Shown: positions 40,276 to 48,710 of the stretch, in pieces
How the letters are laid out: every line of letters begins with the position of its first letter
Position numbering within the stretch: the first letter of the stretch is position 1
Source of the DNA: Prostheceraeus crozeri
Taxonomy: Eukaryota > Platyhelminthes > Polycladida > Euryleptidae
DNA: 64,000 nucleotides
NCBI GenBank assembly: GCA_907163375.1
Contig: CAJQUW010010428.1
Coordinates: forward strand, 1 to 64,000
Direction of reading: 5' to 3'
Position numbers and translations under genes: made by a program
Notes under the pieces: generated by a model
The model's input: the letters and a program-made list of their open reading frames with translations, nothing else
Database searches by the model: none
What the model was told of the DNA's origin: nothing

Positions 40276-41616
40276 TTAAAGCTCTGTTTTCTGTAATTCA
40301 TTTTGATAAAAACGACCTCTGATATCTTCATCATCTAAATCTTTAATTTCATAAGTAATCGGATAACTTTGATTTATTTTGCAAACTTCAAATATTTCTT
40401 TAGTCCAATAGCCAACAAAGCCTTTTTCAAATTTGTTCTTATATTTAAATATTCTAACTCTATCTCCAATTTTAAATTTCGATTTAAGTTTCTGCAAATT
40501 CGGATTACTCTCATTCGAATAATTATTCTCGAATATTTTCTTTCGTATTAAATCAGGGTCGTCAGAAGCATTCTTTGGGGTTTCTTCAATACCTGAATGA
40601 ACTTTATTATTGTACTCTTCTACAACTCCTGGTAATATCCTCAACCATTTCTGATTTCCTTGCTGAGTAAACTTTTTGAAAATTTTATTTTTTAACGTCC
40701 GATTGAATCTTTCTATCACTACAGCTTTTCCTGCGTTTTCAGTTGAATAAACAGTTTCAAATAGTGGCTGAACGTTTCGGTTATAAAATTCCGATCCTTT
40801 ATCAACAAACAATTTTTTTGGCTTTCTATTACTTTCTTTAAAGATTTCTTCAAACGCATATTTAACTGATAGACCACTTTTATTTTTTAAAGGTTTTACC
40901 CAAGCGTATCGTGTATATAAATCTATAACTGTCAATGCGTATTTGTAGTCAGACTTTGTCTTAGAACCTTCGGTTCGGTCCCTTTCATTCGGCATATGAA
41001 TAAGATCAGCACTCCAAATATCATCTTTATTAAATACTTTTACTTTTAATAAATATTTAGGCTTTCTATATTCTTTATGAATTTCAGATGCATAAACGCC
41101 TGAATTATGATTTTCATTTAAACCCTGGCCGAATAATATTTTAGCTTGTAAAGCTTTCTTAACAAACATTCTTTCAATTTTTTCTCTAAATGTAGGATTC
41201 TGAATACTATCTAATTCTTGTATCATCTTCTTATCAGCTGCATGTCGAGAACTTAGATCATGATTTCGATAAGCTAAATCATGCCTGTAAGCTGCGGCAT
41301 CTACTCTATTTATCGGTTCTTCACCTGGTTTCGGATTATTATTCTCATCTAGTCTTATATCTAATCGAGTTCCTGGACCGGTATATGAATGACCAGGAAG
41401 ATGTTTTTCTTTCGAATATTTACTCCAAATAAAGCCAGGAAAGTTTTCTAATTTTTTTTGTATGTCACCACCGTAGGTAGTAGCCAAACTTTGTTTGTCG
41501 TCGTTATCTTCATAAATTTTACAATTTGAGTTTTTATTTTTGTTTAATAGATAATTCAATAAATCTAAATTAGAAATTTTTAATTTAGTTAAATTTTCGG
41601 AATTTGTAGAATTCAT
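40276..41616 (-). CDS. Integrase with N-terminal phospholipase-A2-like domain
   Basis: The 446-residue protein has two parts. Residues about 55-165 contain YTGPGTRLD, like the Ca-binding loop, and DAAAYRHDLAY, like the His-Asp catalytic helix (H112, D113) of parvovirus-type VP1 PLA2 domains. Residues about 195-440 form an rve integrase with D204 (WSADLIHM), D272 (FVDKGSE) and E302 (VIERFNRTLK), followed by an SH3-like KIGDRVRIFK segment. No chromodomain or HHCC zinc finger is visible, unlike element A. A hairpin-derived RTEGSKTK insert lies at about residues 214-221. The integrase would insert the element; a PLA2 domain would help entry. Internal cleavage between them is possible. Confidence 0.85.
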   Translation of the reverse strand: MNSTNSENLTKLKISNLDLLNYLLNKNKNSNCKIYEDNDDKQSLATTYGGDIQKKLENFPGFIWSKYSKEKHLPGHSYTGPGTRLDIRLDENNNPKPGEEPINRVDAAAYRHDLAYRNHDLSSRHAADKKMIQELDSIQNPTFREKIERMFVKKALQAKILFGQGLNENHNSGVYASEIHKEYRKPKYLLKVKVFNKDDIWSADLIHMPNERDRTEGSKTKSDYKYALTVIDLYTRYAWVKPLKNKSGLSVKYAFEEIFKESNRKPKKLFVDKGSEFYNRNVQPLFETVYSTENAGKAVVIERFNRTLKNKIFKKFTQQGNQKWLRILPGVVEEYNNKVHSGIEETPKNASDDPDLIRKKIFENNYSNESNPNLQKLKSKFKIGDRVRIFKYKNKFEKGFVGYWTKEIFEVCKINQSYPITYEIKDLDDEDIRGRFYQNELQKTEL

Positions 41617-41692
41617 TTTAAAAGATAAAAAAAAATTAAAAGATAAAATAAAATAATTGTTTTACCGAAAAGAACTAAAGGTTCTGAGGTTA

Positions 41693-42220
41693 TTACCTTA
41701 TCATACTAGGACTTAGATATATTCCAGAACCATCTTTTGTTTCTTTAATTTCAATTAAATCATCAACATTGTGGAGAATATTTTTAAGAACTCGTTTTCC
41801 TTCATCAACTAATTTCAACTTACTAATAAAATTATCTACTACTCCTTTTCCTTCGGGCGAAGCCCTGGAAGACATCTCCGATGTCCCTTCACCCCTAGCA
41901 ACTTTCTCTAACTCTCTATTATGTCGTTTTTGTTCTTCTAATGCAGCCTTCTCTGATTTATTTTTATTTACTGCTTGGACAATACCAGCTGTCCCACCTG
42001 CAACACTTCCTGCTGCAGCTATGCCACCTATTATTAGTGGAATTAATGGGAGAATCCCGCCATTCTTTTCTTCTTGTAATTGAATATTCTCTATCATTGG
42101 TTTACTTATGTAATACTTTTTTTTGTTAATCGTAATATTTTTAGGGGTATTTTTGTCAACAATATTACGTAATTTTAATTCAACAGTTTTATTATTAATA
42201 TTACTTTTCGCTTGCGACAT
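41693..42220 (-). CDS. pVI-like hydrophobic virion protein candidate
   Basis: The 175-residue protein has a Lys/Asn-rich N-terminus, a Gly/Ala/Ile-rich hydrophobic segment at residues 53-85 (NGGILPLIPLIIGGIAAAG), a charged helix and a C-terminal amphipathic region. NGG at the start of the hydrophobic segment could be a maturation cleavage site. Polintons and adenoviruses encode membrane-lytic minor capsid proteins of this style. Residues about 113-121 (TSEMSSRASP) come from a GC-rich hairpin insert shared with PolB. Confidence 0.55.
   Translation of the reverse strand: MSQAKSNINNKTVELKLRNIVDKNTPKNITINKKKYYISKPMIENIQLQEEKNGGILPLIPLIIGGIAAAGSVAGGTAGIVQAVNKNKSEKAALEEQKRHNRELEKVARGEGTSEMSSRASPEGKGVVDNFISKLKLVDEGKRVLKNILHNVDDLIEIKETKDGSGIYLSPSMIR
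41851..41890. repeat. GC-rich double hairpin inside coding sequence
   Basis: GGGC-GAA-GCCC is followed by GACATC-TCC-GATGTC. It is in frame inside the pVI-like gene, encoding the SEMSSRASP peptide on the minus strand. The inverse of the same module occurs in PolB at 53051-53082. Confidence 0.85.
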
Positions 42221-42276
42221 TTTTAATAAAAAATTTTAAGTTAAGAATTTAAAGTTATTTAAATTTTAATTAACCT

Positions 42277-42308
42277 ATCGGAGCAAAGCTCCTCTGGCTT
42301 TAGCCGAT
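42277..42308. repeat. GC-rich double hairpin between genes
   Basis: ATCGGAGC-AAA-GCTCC plus GGCTTTAGCCGAT. It is followed by a GGACC-AAA-GGTCC triloop palindrome at about 42311-42323. Confidence 0.85.
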
Positions 42309-42330
42309 CGGACCAAAGGTCCTAAGGTTA

Positions 42331-43665
42331 TTAACCTATCCTAACCATCTTTCCATTAAGAATTTCAATAGAATATTTTGCATCTTCTAGCAATAAACCA
42401 TAAGCCATCAATGAAGTTGTGGAATCTTTCTTTTCAATATTAATTGTTACATCACAACCATTTTTAATAATATCTTCTGATTGTGCACTTAAATCGAAGC
42501 AGAAAATTGGATATAAATGTCTCCAATCTCCAGGAGTTAATTGTGGTTCAACTCCAAATTCTATACAAAGATTTCTATAAGAATCATATCCTTCCATAAA
42601 TTGATTATTGGTATCATCGAATCTTAATGGATCAATTGGATATCGAGTTTGATTTAATGAAACTTGTAAACTTCGAATTGTATTAATATGGAAGATATTA
42701 TTGTTCTTATCAAAACTTGGAGAATTATTTCTTTGAAATGTTAGTAATAAATATCTTGGAGTATTCGCAGTTCTAGTAAAATGCCAGTTAAATCTTTGTT
42801 CGGAAAAAGTTACTGAACTAGCAGTTCTCTTTAGAAAATTAACTGGAATTGGTTTGTTAGTATTTAATCTTTTTGCAATAGCTGTTTCAATCTCTAAACT
42901 AGGAGTAATATGCTTAATCCACCATTCAAGTCTATCAATTTTTAAATATGCTTTTTTTCCTGTCTTACCAAAAAAGATTAATTCATTATTTGCTGTACGA
43001 TGAATTATTAATTTAAATTTTAATTGATATGATATTTTATCATAATCTAAATATCCGAATAATGGAGACAATGACCAATTTACTGTCTGTTTACTTTTTT
43101 TGTTAAATTCACGTCTTTCTTTATATGCTTCATTATTTGTTTTATTTAAATGTTTTGCAATATTTTCTACATCTTTCGCAATTCCTGCGGCATCTGTTCC
43201 AGCGTGAGTTAAATCATCAATAATTATGCCATCATTAGTATCAGGAAACCAACCTTCGATTTCATGCTTTTTATTATTTTCACCAATTATTACAAATCTA
43301 AGCATTGTATCAATTACACCTGGGGAATCACTTATTGTTTCTATATTTTGAGTTGCAACATCTAAACGCATTTGTGTAAATAAACTTGGGAAAAAATTAT
43401 TCTCTAGTGTAATATTATCGGTATCTGGTAATGGTGTTGTAAAATTAGCATCACTATATAAAGAATATTCACAGTGTAAAAATGAATCAGGTAAATATAA
43501 ATAACTCTGCTGATTATCAACTTCAAAGATTAAATCTCCCCCAGTATTTACTCTACTGGAAGATCCGGGATTCATAGCAATTCTTATATAGTCATTCTTT
43601 TTTTGATTGTAACTGGTGAACGGGGGATCATCTAATCTAAATTTATTTTCGATAAGCGAAGACAT
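42331..43665 (-). CDS. Major capsid protein (element C)
   Basis: The 444-residue protein is of the size and position expected for a Polinton double-jelly-roll capsid protein. Near residues 380-400 it has DWRHLYPIFCFDLSAQSED, which aligns by eye with the FDLTADSD block of the element A capsid protein. Its N-terminal half has several beta-rich segments (SYLYLPDSFLHCEYSLY). It sits between the two candidate minor virion proteins. No hairpin insert is seen inside this gene, in contrast to its neighbours. Confidence 0.8.
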   Translation of the reverse strand: MSSLIENKFRLDDPPFTSYNQKKNDYIRIAMNPGSSSRVNTGGDLIFEVDNQQSYLYLPDSFLHCEYSLYSDANFTTPLPDTDNITLENNFFPSLFTQMRLDVATQNIETISDSPGVIDTMLRFVIIGENNKKHEIEGWFPDTNDGIIIDDLTHAGTDAAGIAKDVENIAKHLNKTNNEAYKERREFNKKSKQTVNWSLSPLFGYLDYDKISYQLKFKLIIHRTANNELIFFGKTGKKAYLKIDRLEWWIKHITPSLEIETAIAKRLNTNKPIPVNFLKRTASSVTFSEQRFNWHFTRTANTPRYLLLTFQRNNSPSFDKNNNIFHINTIRSLQVSLNQTRYPIDPLRFDDTNNQFMEGYDSYRNLCIEFGVEPQLTPGDWRHLYPIFCFDLSAQSEDIIKNGCDVTINIEKKDSTTSLMAYGLLLEDAKYSIEILNGKMVRIG

Positions 43666-43779
43666 TTTTATAAGAAATAATTTGACTTTTTGTTTTTCTC
43701 ACAGATAGAAAAAAATTTTTATTAAATATAATTTTAAAATTTTACTAAATATAATTTTAGAATTTTACTAAATATAATT

Positions 43780-44343
43780 TTAGAATTTTGCTAGACCAGC
43801 TCCGCTACAGCTTTGCTGGTTAGACCGAAGGTTGCTGCTCACGCCATTACCTCTTATTTCTTCAATTGTTTTTTCATTATTTTTATTTTCATTATGTTTA
43901 CTATTAGACGGAGCTCCGCTCCTCAAGGTTTCACCATCAACAGCTATGTTAGCAATTTTGTTTTTTGTTTCATCTGAAAGTTTTTTTAATTTTTTTAGTT
44001 CTTCAGAATCATTCTTGAGTTTACGAATAGCTTCTAGTTGTTTTAATTCGTTTTGTGATTTAACAGCATTTGATATTGCACTAGCTGTACTACCTATAGC
44101 AGCTGCTCCTTTTGCAGCAGATGTAATCAAATCTTTATTATTTTTAATTAAGTTAACGATACTACCAATACCAGAAAAGATGCCATCCCCTTCTTTTTGG
44201 ATGGCACCTGCGGTGCCTAGGAACTTTTCTGTTCCGACTGTTTCTCTATTATCATAATGATAAACAGGATTCATACGTGGTTCATGAGCAATTTTTTGAT
44301 TTGAAGCAAAATGTTTAAGATTGTGTTTATAAATTATAGGCAT
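43780..44343 (-). CDS. Candidate minor virion or core protein ending GAGLAKF
   Basis: The 187-residue product has a small Ala/Gly-rich hydrophobic helix (residues about 68-95, AAKGAAAIGSTASAI), a Lys/Glu coiled-coil-like segment (105-130) and a C-terminus GAGLAKF. Short G-x-GL termini are common in adintovirus and adenovirus pX/pVI-type proteins processed by adenain. GC-rich hairpin sequences fall in its C-terminal region and near the N-terminal third (GTAGAIQKE). The virion role is inferred from composition and neighbours. Confidence 0.45.
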   Translation of the reverse strand: MPIIYKHNLKHFASNQKIAHEPRMNPVYHYDNRETVGTEKFLGTAGAIQKEGDGIFSGIGSIVNLIKNNKDLITSAAKGAAAIGSTASAISNAVKSQNELKQLEAIRKLKNDSEELKKLKKLSDETKNKIANIAVDGETLRSGAPSNSKHNENKNNEKTIEEIRGNGVSSNLRSNQQSCSGAGLAKF

Positions 44344-44384
44344 TTTTTAGTAATAAATTTGACTTTTTGGGAAAAATATAAATA

Positions 44385-44435
44385 CGGACGAAGCGCGAAG
44401 CGCGAAGCGCGAAGCCCTGGAAGACATCTCCGTTG
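44385..44435. repeat. GCGCGAA tandem plus double-hairpin module
   Basis: Repeats of GAAGCGC (x3) precede GAAGCCCTGGAAGACATCTCCG, the same module as at 41851-41890, in an intergenic place. Confidence 0.75.
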
Positions 44436-44469
44436 ACCCATGAACCGATATCCATTATAAAAAAAATGT

Positions 44470-44643
44470 TTATTTTTTGTTCTTAACTTTTACAGATTGC
44501 GTTTTTGGTTTAACTTTATCAGGAACCAAACCTGCATCAATCATTCTTTTTATTCTATGATTTTCTTTCATAATATTTCTTTCTTTTATTAACTCTTCTA
44601 ATTGTTTAATTCTTTTAAAATTATTAGCTCTAATTTTATCCAT
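44470..44643 (-). CDS. 57-residue protein sharing its N-terminus with the 271-residue gene
   Basis: The frame encodes MDKIRANNFKRIKQLEELI followed by a KERNIMKENH block and a Lys-rich tail ending in a TAA at 44470-44472. The first 35 residues are nearly identical to the start of the protein at 53439-54254 (MDKVRADNFKRIKQLDELI). It is a short stand-alone copy of that helical N-terminal module. The function is unknown; it could compete with or regulate the larger protein. Confidence 0.55.
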   Translation of the reverse strand: MDKIRANNFKRIKQLEELIKERNIMKENHRIKRMIDAGLVPDKVKPKTQSVKVKNKK

Positions 44644-44803
44644 TTTTAAAATTATATACTTTTATATACTTTTATATATTTATACTTTTTTTATTTTAAA
44701 AATTATATTTATACTTTTGTATTTTTAAAATTATATTTATATTTTTTATGATTCTCATTTTTTGTAGGTAAAAAATATTTAAGTTAATATTTACAATACT
44801 CGT

Positions 44804-45691
44804 TTAAGATTTACGTTTGTGAATGGACAACAACTTCGAGATAACTTTATTAATTGACTGTTGCACTTTATCTATTGCGTCAAGTAGCGTGTGATGTACT
44901 TTAATTTCACTTCTATTAACTTGCATTTTCTGCTGATTAATCTTCAACGCCGTTTTAAGAGCATTTAACTTAATTTTAAGAACATCTAATTGTCTTTTAA
45001 CAGTATCTAACTGTTCTTTATTTTCTTTAGAGTTTTCTTGTAAATTTTTCTTTAATTCATTTTCTAAATTGATTTTAAGAGTTTTCATTTTATCAACTTT
45101 TTCATTAAGTGAGTTTACTTCATTTATTATTCTATTCATCTTTTTCATTTGTTGAGTAATTTTAGAACTCAATTCATCAACACTTTTTTGGAATGTAGTT
45201 TGCAACTGCTTTAAATTTTTTTTAATTCTTTCAGGTAGTTTTTCTATTTCATCTTCTAATTGTTCTTTTAACATTTTTATCTGATGTTTATTTTTAATGA
45301 CTGCAGATTTTAAATTTAAAGAAAGTAATATTAAAATTTTTGATTGTTCTGAAATCTTTTTAAAAAGTTTTGCTATATCTGCTTCTAGCTTTCTATCCTT
45401 TTTATCAAGTTTTGATAATTTTTCGTTTAATGATTTGTCATTAAGTTTAAGCAACTTTAATTCATTCATCAGTGGAACCATAACATCGTTTATATATTTT
45501 TCCTTTAAGTCATTGATTTGTGTATCAACATATTGTTTATTTGTTAACTCTGTATTTTGTTGTGGAAGAATAGAAAGATGCAATGGACCAGATAAAACGT
45601 CTCCAGTTTTCATAATATAATTTTCTATCTCTATTTCTAATTCACGATTATTCGGGATATATGCACCTCCACCAACATTTGGTAACATCAT
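44804..45691 (-). CDS. Coiled-coil fibre-like protein
   Basis: The start is placed at the MML preceding PNVGGGAYIP (45691), because the upstream extension would overlap the divergent gene. Residues about 30-60 read MKTGDVLSGPLHLS and TNKQYVDTQIN. This is the (M-x-G-x-L-x-G, NKQYVD) trimerisation-leader pattern seen in tail-fibre and spike proteins. The remaining 230 residues are Leu/Lys/Glu heptad-like coiled coil. It would be a virion spike or fibre. That role is inferred; the motif is short but characteristic. Confidence 0.6.
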   Translation of the reverse strand: MMLPNVGGGAYIPNNRELEIEIENYIMKTGDVLSGPLHLSILPQQNTELTNKQYVDTQINDLKEKYINDVMVPLMNELKLLKLNDKSLNEKLSKLDKKDRKLEADIAKLFKKISEQSKILILLSLNLKSAVIKNKHQIKMLKEQLEDEIEKLPERIKKNLKQLQTTFQKSVDELSSKITQQMKKMNRIINEVNSLNEKVDKMKTLKINLENELKKNLQENSKENKEQLDTVKRQLDVLKIKLNALKTALKINQQKMQVNRSEIKVHHTLLDAIDKVQQSINKVISKLLSIHKRKS

Positions 45692-45777
45692 TTTTAAACA
45701 ATAAAAATAAAATTTTTTCTGATTATAAAAAATACATAAATTATAAAAAATAAAATTTTTCCTAATAAAAATAAAAA

Positions 45778-46710
45778 ATGGAAATGACTCAAATTTGTCA
45801 AGTTTGCAATATGCGTTTTTTAAATCAAACACTATTATATTCTCATATGAAAAACACACCATGTGGTATGCATATGAATCAATTACAACCTAATAATATA
45901 CAACCTAATAATATACAACCTAATAATATTCAACCTAATAATATTCAGAATAATATTCAACCTAATAATAGTATTCAGTATAATAATATTCAATCAGAGC
46001 AACCATTACAAAGATTAAAGCATTTATTTATTTCAGATAAAGAACAAAATCTTTATACTGCTAGAATAAATACACCTAGGCAAAATACTGCTAGAATAAA
46101 TACACCTAGGCAAAATACTGCTAGAATAAATACTGCTAGAATAAATACACCTAGGCAAAATAATAATAATTATTTAGCACAAAATAATAATGTAGCACAA
46201 AATAATCCTTTTGTTCAAAATAATCCTTTTGTTCAAAATAATAATGTAGCACAAAATAATTATATTGATAAAAATCAATTTGTTGAAAGTAATAACAAAA
46301 AAATATGTACCGGATGTAATAAAAATATAACATCAAAAAATTTTGCACGTCATTTAAAATTATGTGAACAAACAGAAGAGGTTAAAAAAGAAAAAAAAGA
46401 TAAATTAAAAGATCAGTTATGTCGTAATTGTAATAAATATTTTACAAATCAAGGAATTACTAATCATTATAATTCTTGTATAAGTTCTACAAGACAATGT
46501 ACAAGTTGTCAAAATACTAAACCTAAGACAGAGTTTTATGATAGTAAATATCAGTGTAAGGATTGTTTAAAGGAAAAAGTAAAATGTAGAGGTTGTCAAA
46601 AAATTATATTAAAGAAAAATTTTCAGCGACATGTAACACTATGTCCAAAACTTAATCAACATAATAATCAACATAATAATAATTTATGTCAAAATAATAA
46701 TTTATGTTAA
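45778..46710 (+). CDS. Multi-zinc-finger protein with internal repeats
   Basis: The 310-residue protein opens with a C2H2 finger (ICQVCNMRF, then H and C). It has low-complexity repeats QPNNI (residues 36-60) and ARINTPRQNT (about 98-130), then NNPFVQ repeats. The C-terminal half holds at least four C-x-x-C zinc sites (CTGCNKNI, CRNCNKYF, CTSCQNTK, CRGCQKII). It is the first plus-strand gene after the divergent promoter region. A regulatory nucleic-acid-binding role is plausible. Confidence 0.55.
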   Translation: MEMTQICQVCNMRFLNQTLLYSHMKNTPCGMHMNQLQPNNIQPNNIQPNNIQPNNIQNNIQPNNSIQYNNIQSEQPLQRLKHLFISDKEQNLYTARINTPRQNTARINTPRQNTARINTARINTPRQNNNNYLAQNNNVAQNNPFVQNNPFVQNNNVAQNNYIDKNQFVESNNKKICTGCNKNITSKNFARHLKLCEQTEEVKKEKKDKLKDQLCRNCNKYFTNQGITNHYNSCISSTRQCTSCQNTKPKTEFYDSKYQCKDCLKEKVKCRGCQKIILKKNFQRHVTLCPKLNQHNNQHNNNLCQNNNLC

Positions 46711-46800
46711 AATAATAATTTATATTAGTATTTCAACTAAAATAGTTGTATTTCAACTAAAATAGTTGTATTTCAACTAAAATATTATTTTTTTATAAAG
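46711..46800. repeat. TATTTCAACTAAAATAGTTG tandem units
   Basis: About three units of 20 bp follow the stop codon; each contains a CAACTAAAATAGTTG palindrome that could act as a hairpin terminator or 3' processing signal. Confidence 0.6.
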
Positions 46801-46831
46801 AATAAAATATTATTTTATTAAAATATTCTTA

Positions 46832-46958
46832 AGCATTCCGGAAGAGAGGAGAGGTATAAAAACACTTCTTTTGAGTATAGGAACAAAAAGTCCGACACAT
46901 TCCGGAGGTTCTACAGAGGTTAAAAACACTCATAAGAGTGTAAGAATGCGAGTCCGGA
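46832..46958. repeat. Diverged about 62-bp direct repeat with TATAAAAA
   Basis: Two units start CATTCCGGA and share a GAGGT-(A)-TAAAAACACT core. The first unit contains TATAAAAA at 46855-46862. They lie upstream of the ATPase gene at 47004 and may form its promoter. Confidence 0.5.
46855..46862 (+). promoter_or_regulatory. Candidate TATA box for the right-half genes
   Basis: TATAAAAA lies 142 bp upstream of the ATG at 47004, inside a duplicated 62-bp unit. In such A/T-rich DNA the match alone is weak evidence. Confidence 0.3.
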
Positions 46959-47003
46959 ATTAAAAAATAATAATTCCTAAATTTTTTATTTAAAAAATAA
47001 TAA

Positions 47004-48542
47004 ATGAATAAAAGCGAAAATTTGGAAGATTTATATTCACCGGTTATAATTAAAAGTGATAAAAGTAATAAAAGTAATAAAAGTAATCTAAGTCGTCATA
47101 AATCTCTTAATGCAATAAACGAAATAATAAATAATTATATGAATAACACTGAGTTTCAAGATACACTAACCCCTCAAGATCCGAATCTCAAAGATATTAA
47201 TAATATTGTAGATAATCCTATATATAATACTAGATATAATAATAATATAGATAATAATATAGATAAAAATATGTATAATAATATAGATAAAAAATATTTA
47301 GAGCCACTACCCCCTAATTCATCTCTTAATAAAAAAATACCACAATCAGATCTTACACGTCTTTGGAATTTTTTAAAATTTCATTGTATAAAAATATTGT
47401 TAGCATGTATTTTAATATTTTTTATTTATCATCTTGTTATATGTATTGGAAATCAATGGGGTTACTTTCTAACAGAGGAACAAAAGAGAATAATTTTTTA
47501 TAACCAAGAAAAAAAAACTTTTAAAGGATGGAAGACTGAGGAGGATAAGATTAAGGATAAAACTAATAATAAAAATATTAAACAAGGTAAAATGTATCAA
47601 GAAAATTTACATTTCATTGTTTACGGTAAAACTGGAAGTGGTAAGACTACGTTTATTAAAAAATATATAAACCAATATTATAAGGACGAAACAAAAGTAC
47701 ATATTTTTTGTATGCATGCTTCTGAATGGCCAACTTTTACAAACGTCTATAATGATAAACAATTAGATGAGTTACAAGATATGGAAAGTTTTGCTGGTAC
47801 ACCTGAAAATAAATCTTTATTAATTTTAGATGATGTTGCAAGTTTATCAAAACAAAAAAATATGTCAGAAATATTTACAAAAGGAAGACATCAAAATATT
47901 CAAATAGTTGTATTAGCTCATAAAGCTTGTGATGTAGATAATAAGATTAGAGAAAACATTCAAACATTTTTTACAACTACACAAAATAATGCAGCATTCT
48001 TTAATGATATTAATAAAAATTATAAAATGAATATGCCTTTATCATATTATACACAACATAAATATGGAATAATACGTGTTGACACCATAAGAGGACATAT
48101 GCAAGTATATGATAAAGATTTAAATATATTAGTAGATACCGAACATGAAATCTATAATAACTCTCAAGATTTTGATATTAGAATGTATGCAAATGCAAAA
48201 CATTTATCAAATCAAGTTATAGAACAAATAATTATCTTTTTAGAGTCTGAAGCAAAAGTACCACTAAAAATTATTCCTGATACATTTTATTTTTATTTTG
48301 ATCATTATTTAAATGCAAAATTTGGTATACCAATACCTAACAGATTACAAGATAATGAAACATTAAACTATTTAAAAATTGCAATAAATGATGTTAGAAA
48401 CGGTTTAAGAAAAGCAACCCCAATAATATCTCATGTTAAATCTACATTTTCTGATGCTAAATCTACATTTGATGAAGCCAAAAAAACATATAATGATATA
48501 AAACCATTAATAAATGGTGTAAGTGAAATACTTAATAATTAA
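47004..48542 (+). CDS. Membrane-anchored P-loop ATPase, second A32/FtsK-like paralogue
   Basis: The 512-residue protein has a low-complexity Asn-rich N-terminus and a transmembrane helix at about 126-150 (IKILLACILIFFIYHLVI). Its ATPase domain has Walker A GKTGSGKT (about 208-215) and Walker B SLLILDDVA (about 271). FTKGRHQNIQIVVLAHKA after Walker B mirrors FTRGRHNNCSVFYLTQS in the packaging ATPase at 55378, so the two are probably paralogues. The C-terminus has repeated Lys/Ser/Phe helices. A second, membrane-bound ATPase is not part of the usual Polinton core; a role in membrane attachment or DNA translocation is inferred. Confidence 0.7.
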   Translation: MNKSENLEDLYSPVIIKSDKSNKSNKSNLSRHKSLNAINEIINNYMNNTEFQDTLTPQDPNLKDINNIVDNPIYNTRYNNNIDNNIDKNMYNNIDKKYLEPLPPNSSLNKKIPQSDLTRLWNFLKFHCIKILLACILIFFIYHLVICIGNQWGYFLTEEQKRIIFYNQEKKTFKGWKTEEDKIKDKTNNKNIKQGKMYQENLHFIVYGKTGSGKTTFIKKYINQYYKDETKVHIFCMHASEWPTFTNVYNDKQLDELQDMESFAGTPENKSLLILDDVASLSKQKNMSEIFTKGRHQNIQIVVLAHKACDVDNKIRENIQTFFTTTQNNAAFFNDINKNYKMNMPLSYYTQHKYGIIRVDTIRGHMQVYDKDLNILVDTEHEIYNNSQDFDIRMYANAKHLSNQVIEQIIIFLESEAKVPLKIIPDTFYFYFDHYLNAKFGIPIPNRLQDNETLNYLKIAINDVRNGLRKATPIISHVKSTFSDAKSTFDEAKKTYNDIKPLINGVSEILNN

Positions 48543-48578
48543 ACAAATTTATCATAATTAAACAAATTTATCATAATC

Positions 48579-48612
48579 AAACCGAAGGTTCTAGGGCTTC
48601 GCGCTTCGCACG
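48579..48612. repeat. AACCGAAGGTT and GC-rich hairpins between genes
   Basis: AACC-GAA-GGTT is followed by TAGGGCTTCGCGCTTCGCA, a decayed form of the GGGCTTCGCCC module. Confidence 0.7.
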
Positions 48613-48710
48613 ATTTTGCAGATATATTAGTATTTTTTTTCTCTAAAAATTAAAACAAAAATTCTTTTAAAAAAAACTAAAACACAAATTTTTTCTTTAA
48701 AAAATAAAAA

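Noticed and set aside
45691..45862. N-terminal extension of the fibre-like ORF
   Set aside because: It overlaps the divergent zinc-finger gene start and is Phe/Tyr-rich A/T translation with no similarity; the MMLPNVGGG start is better.
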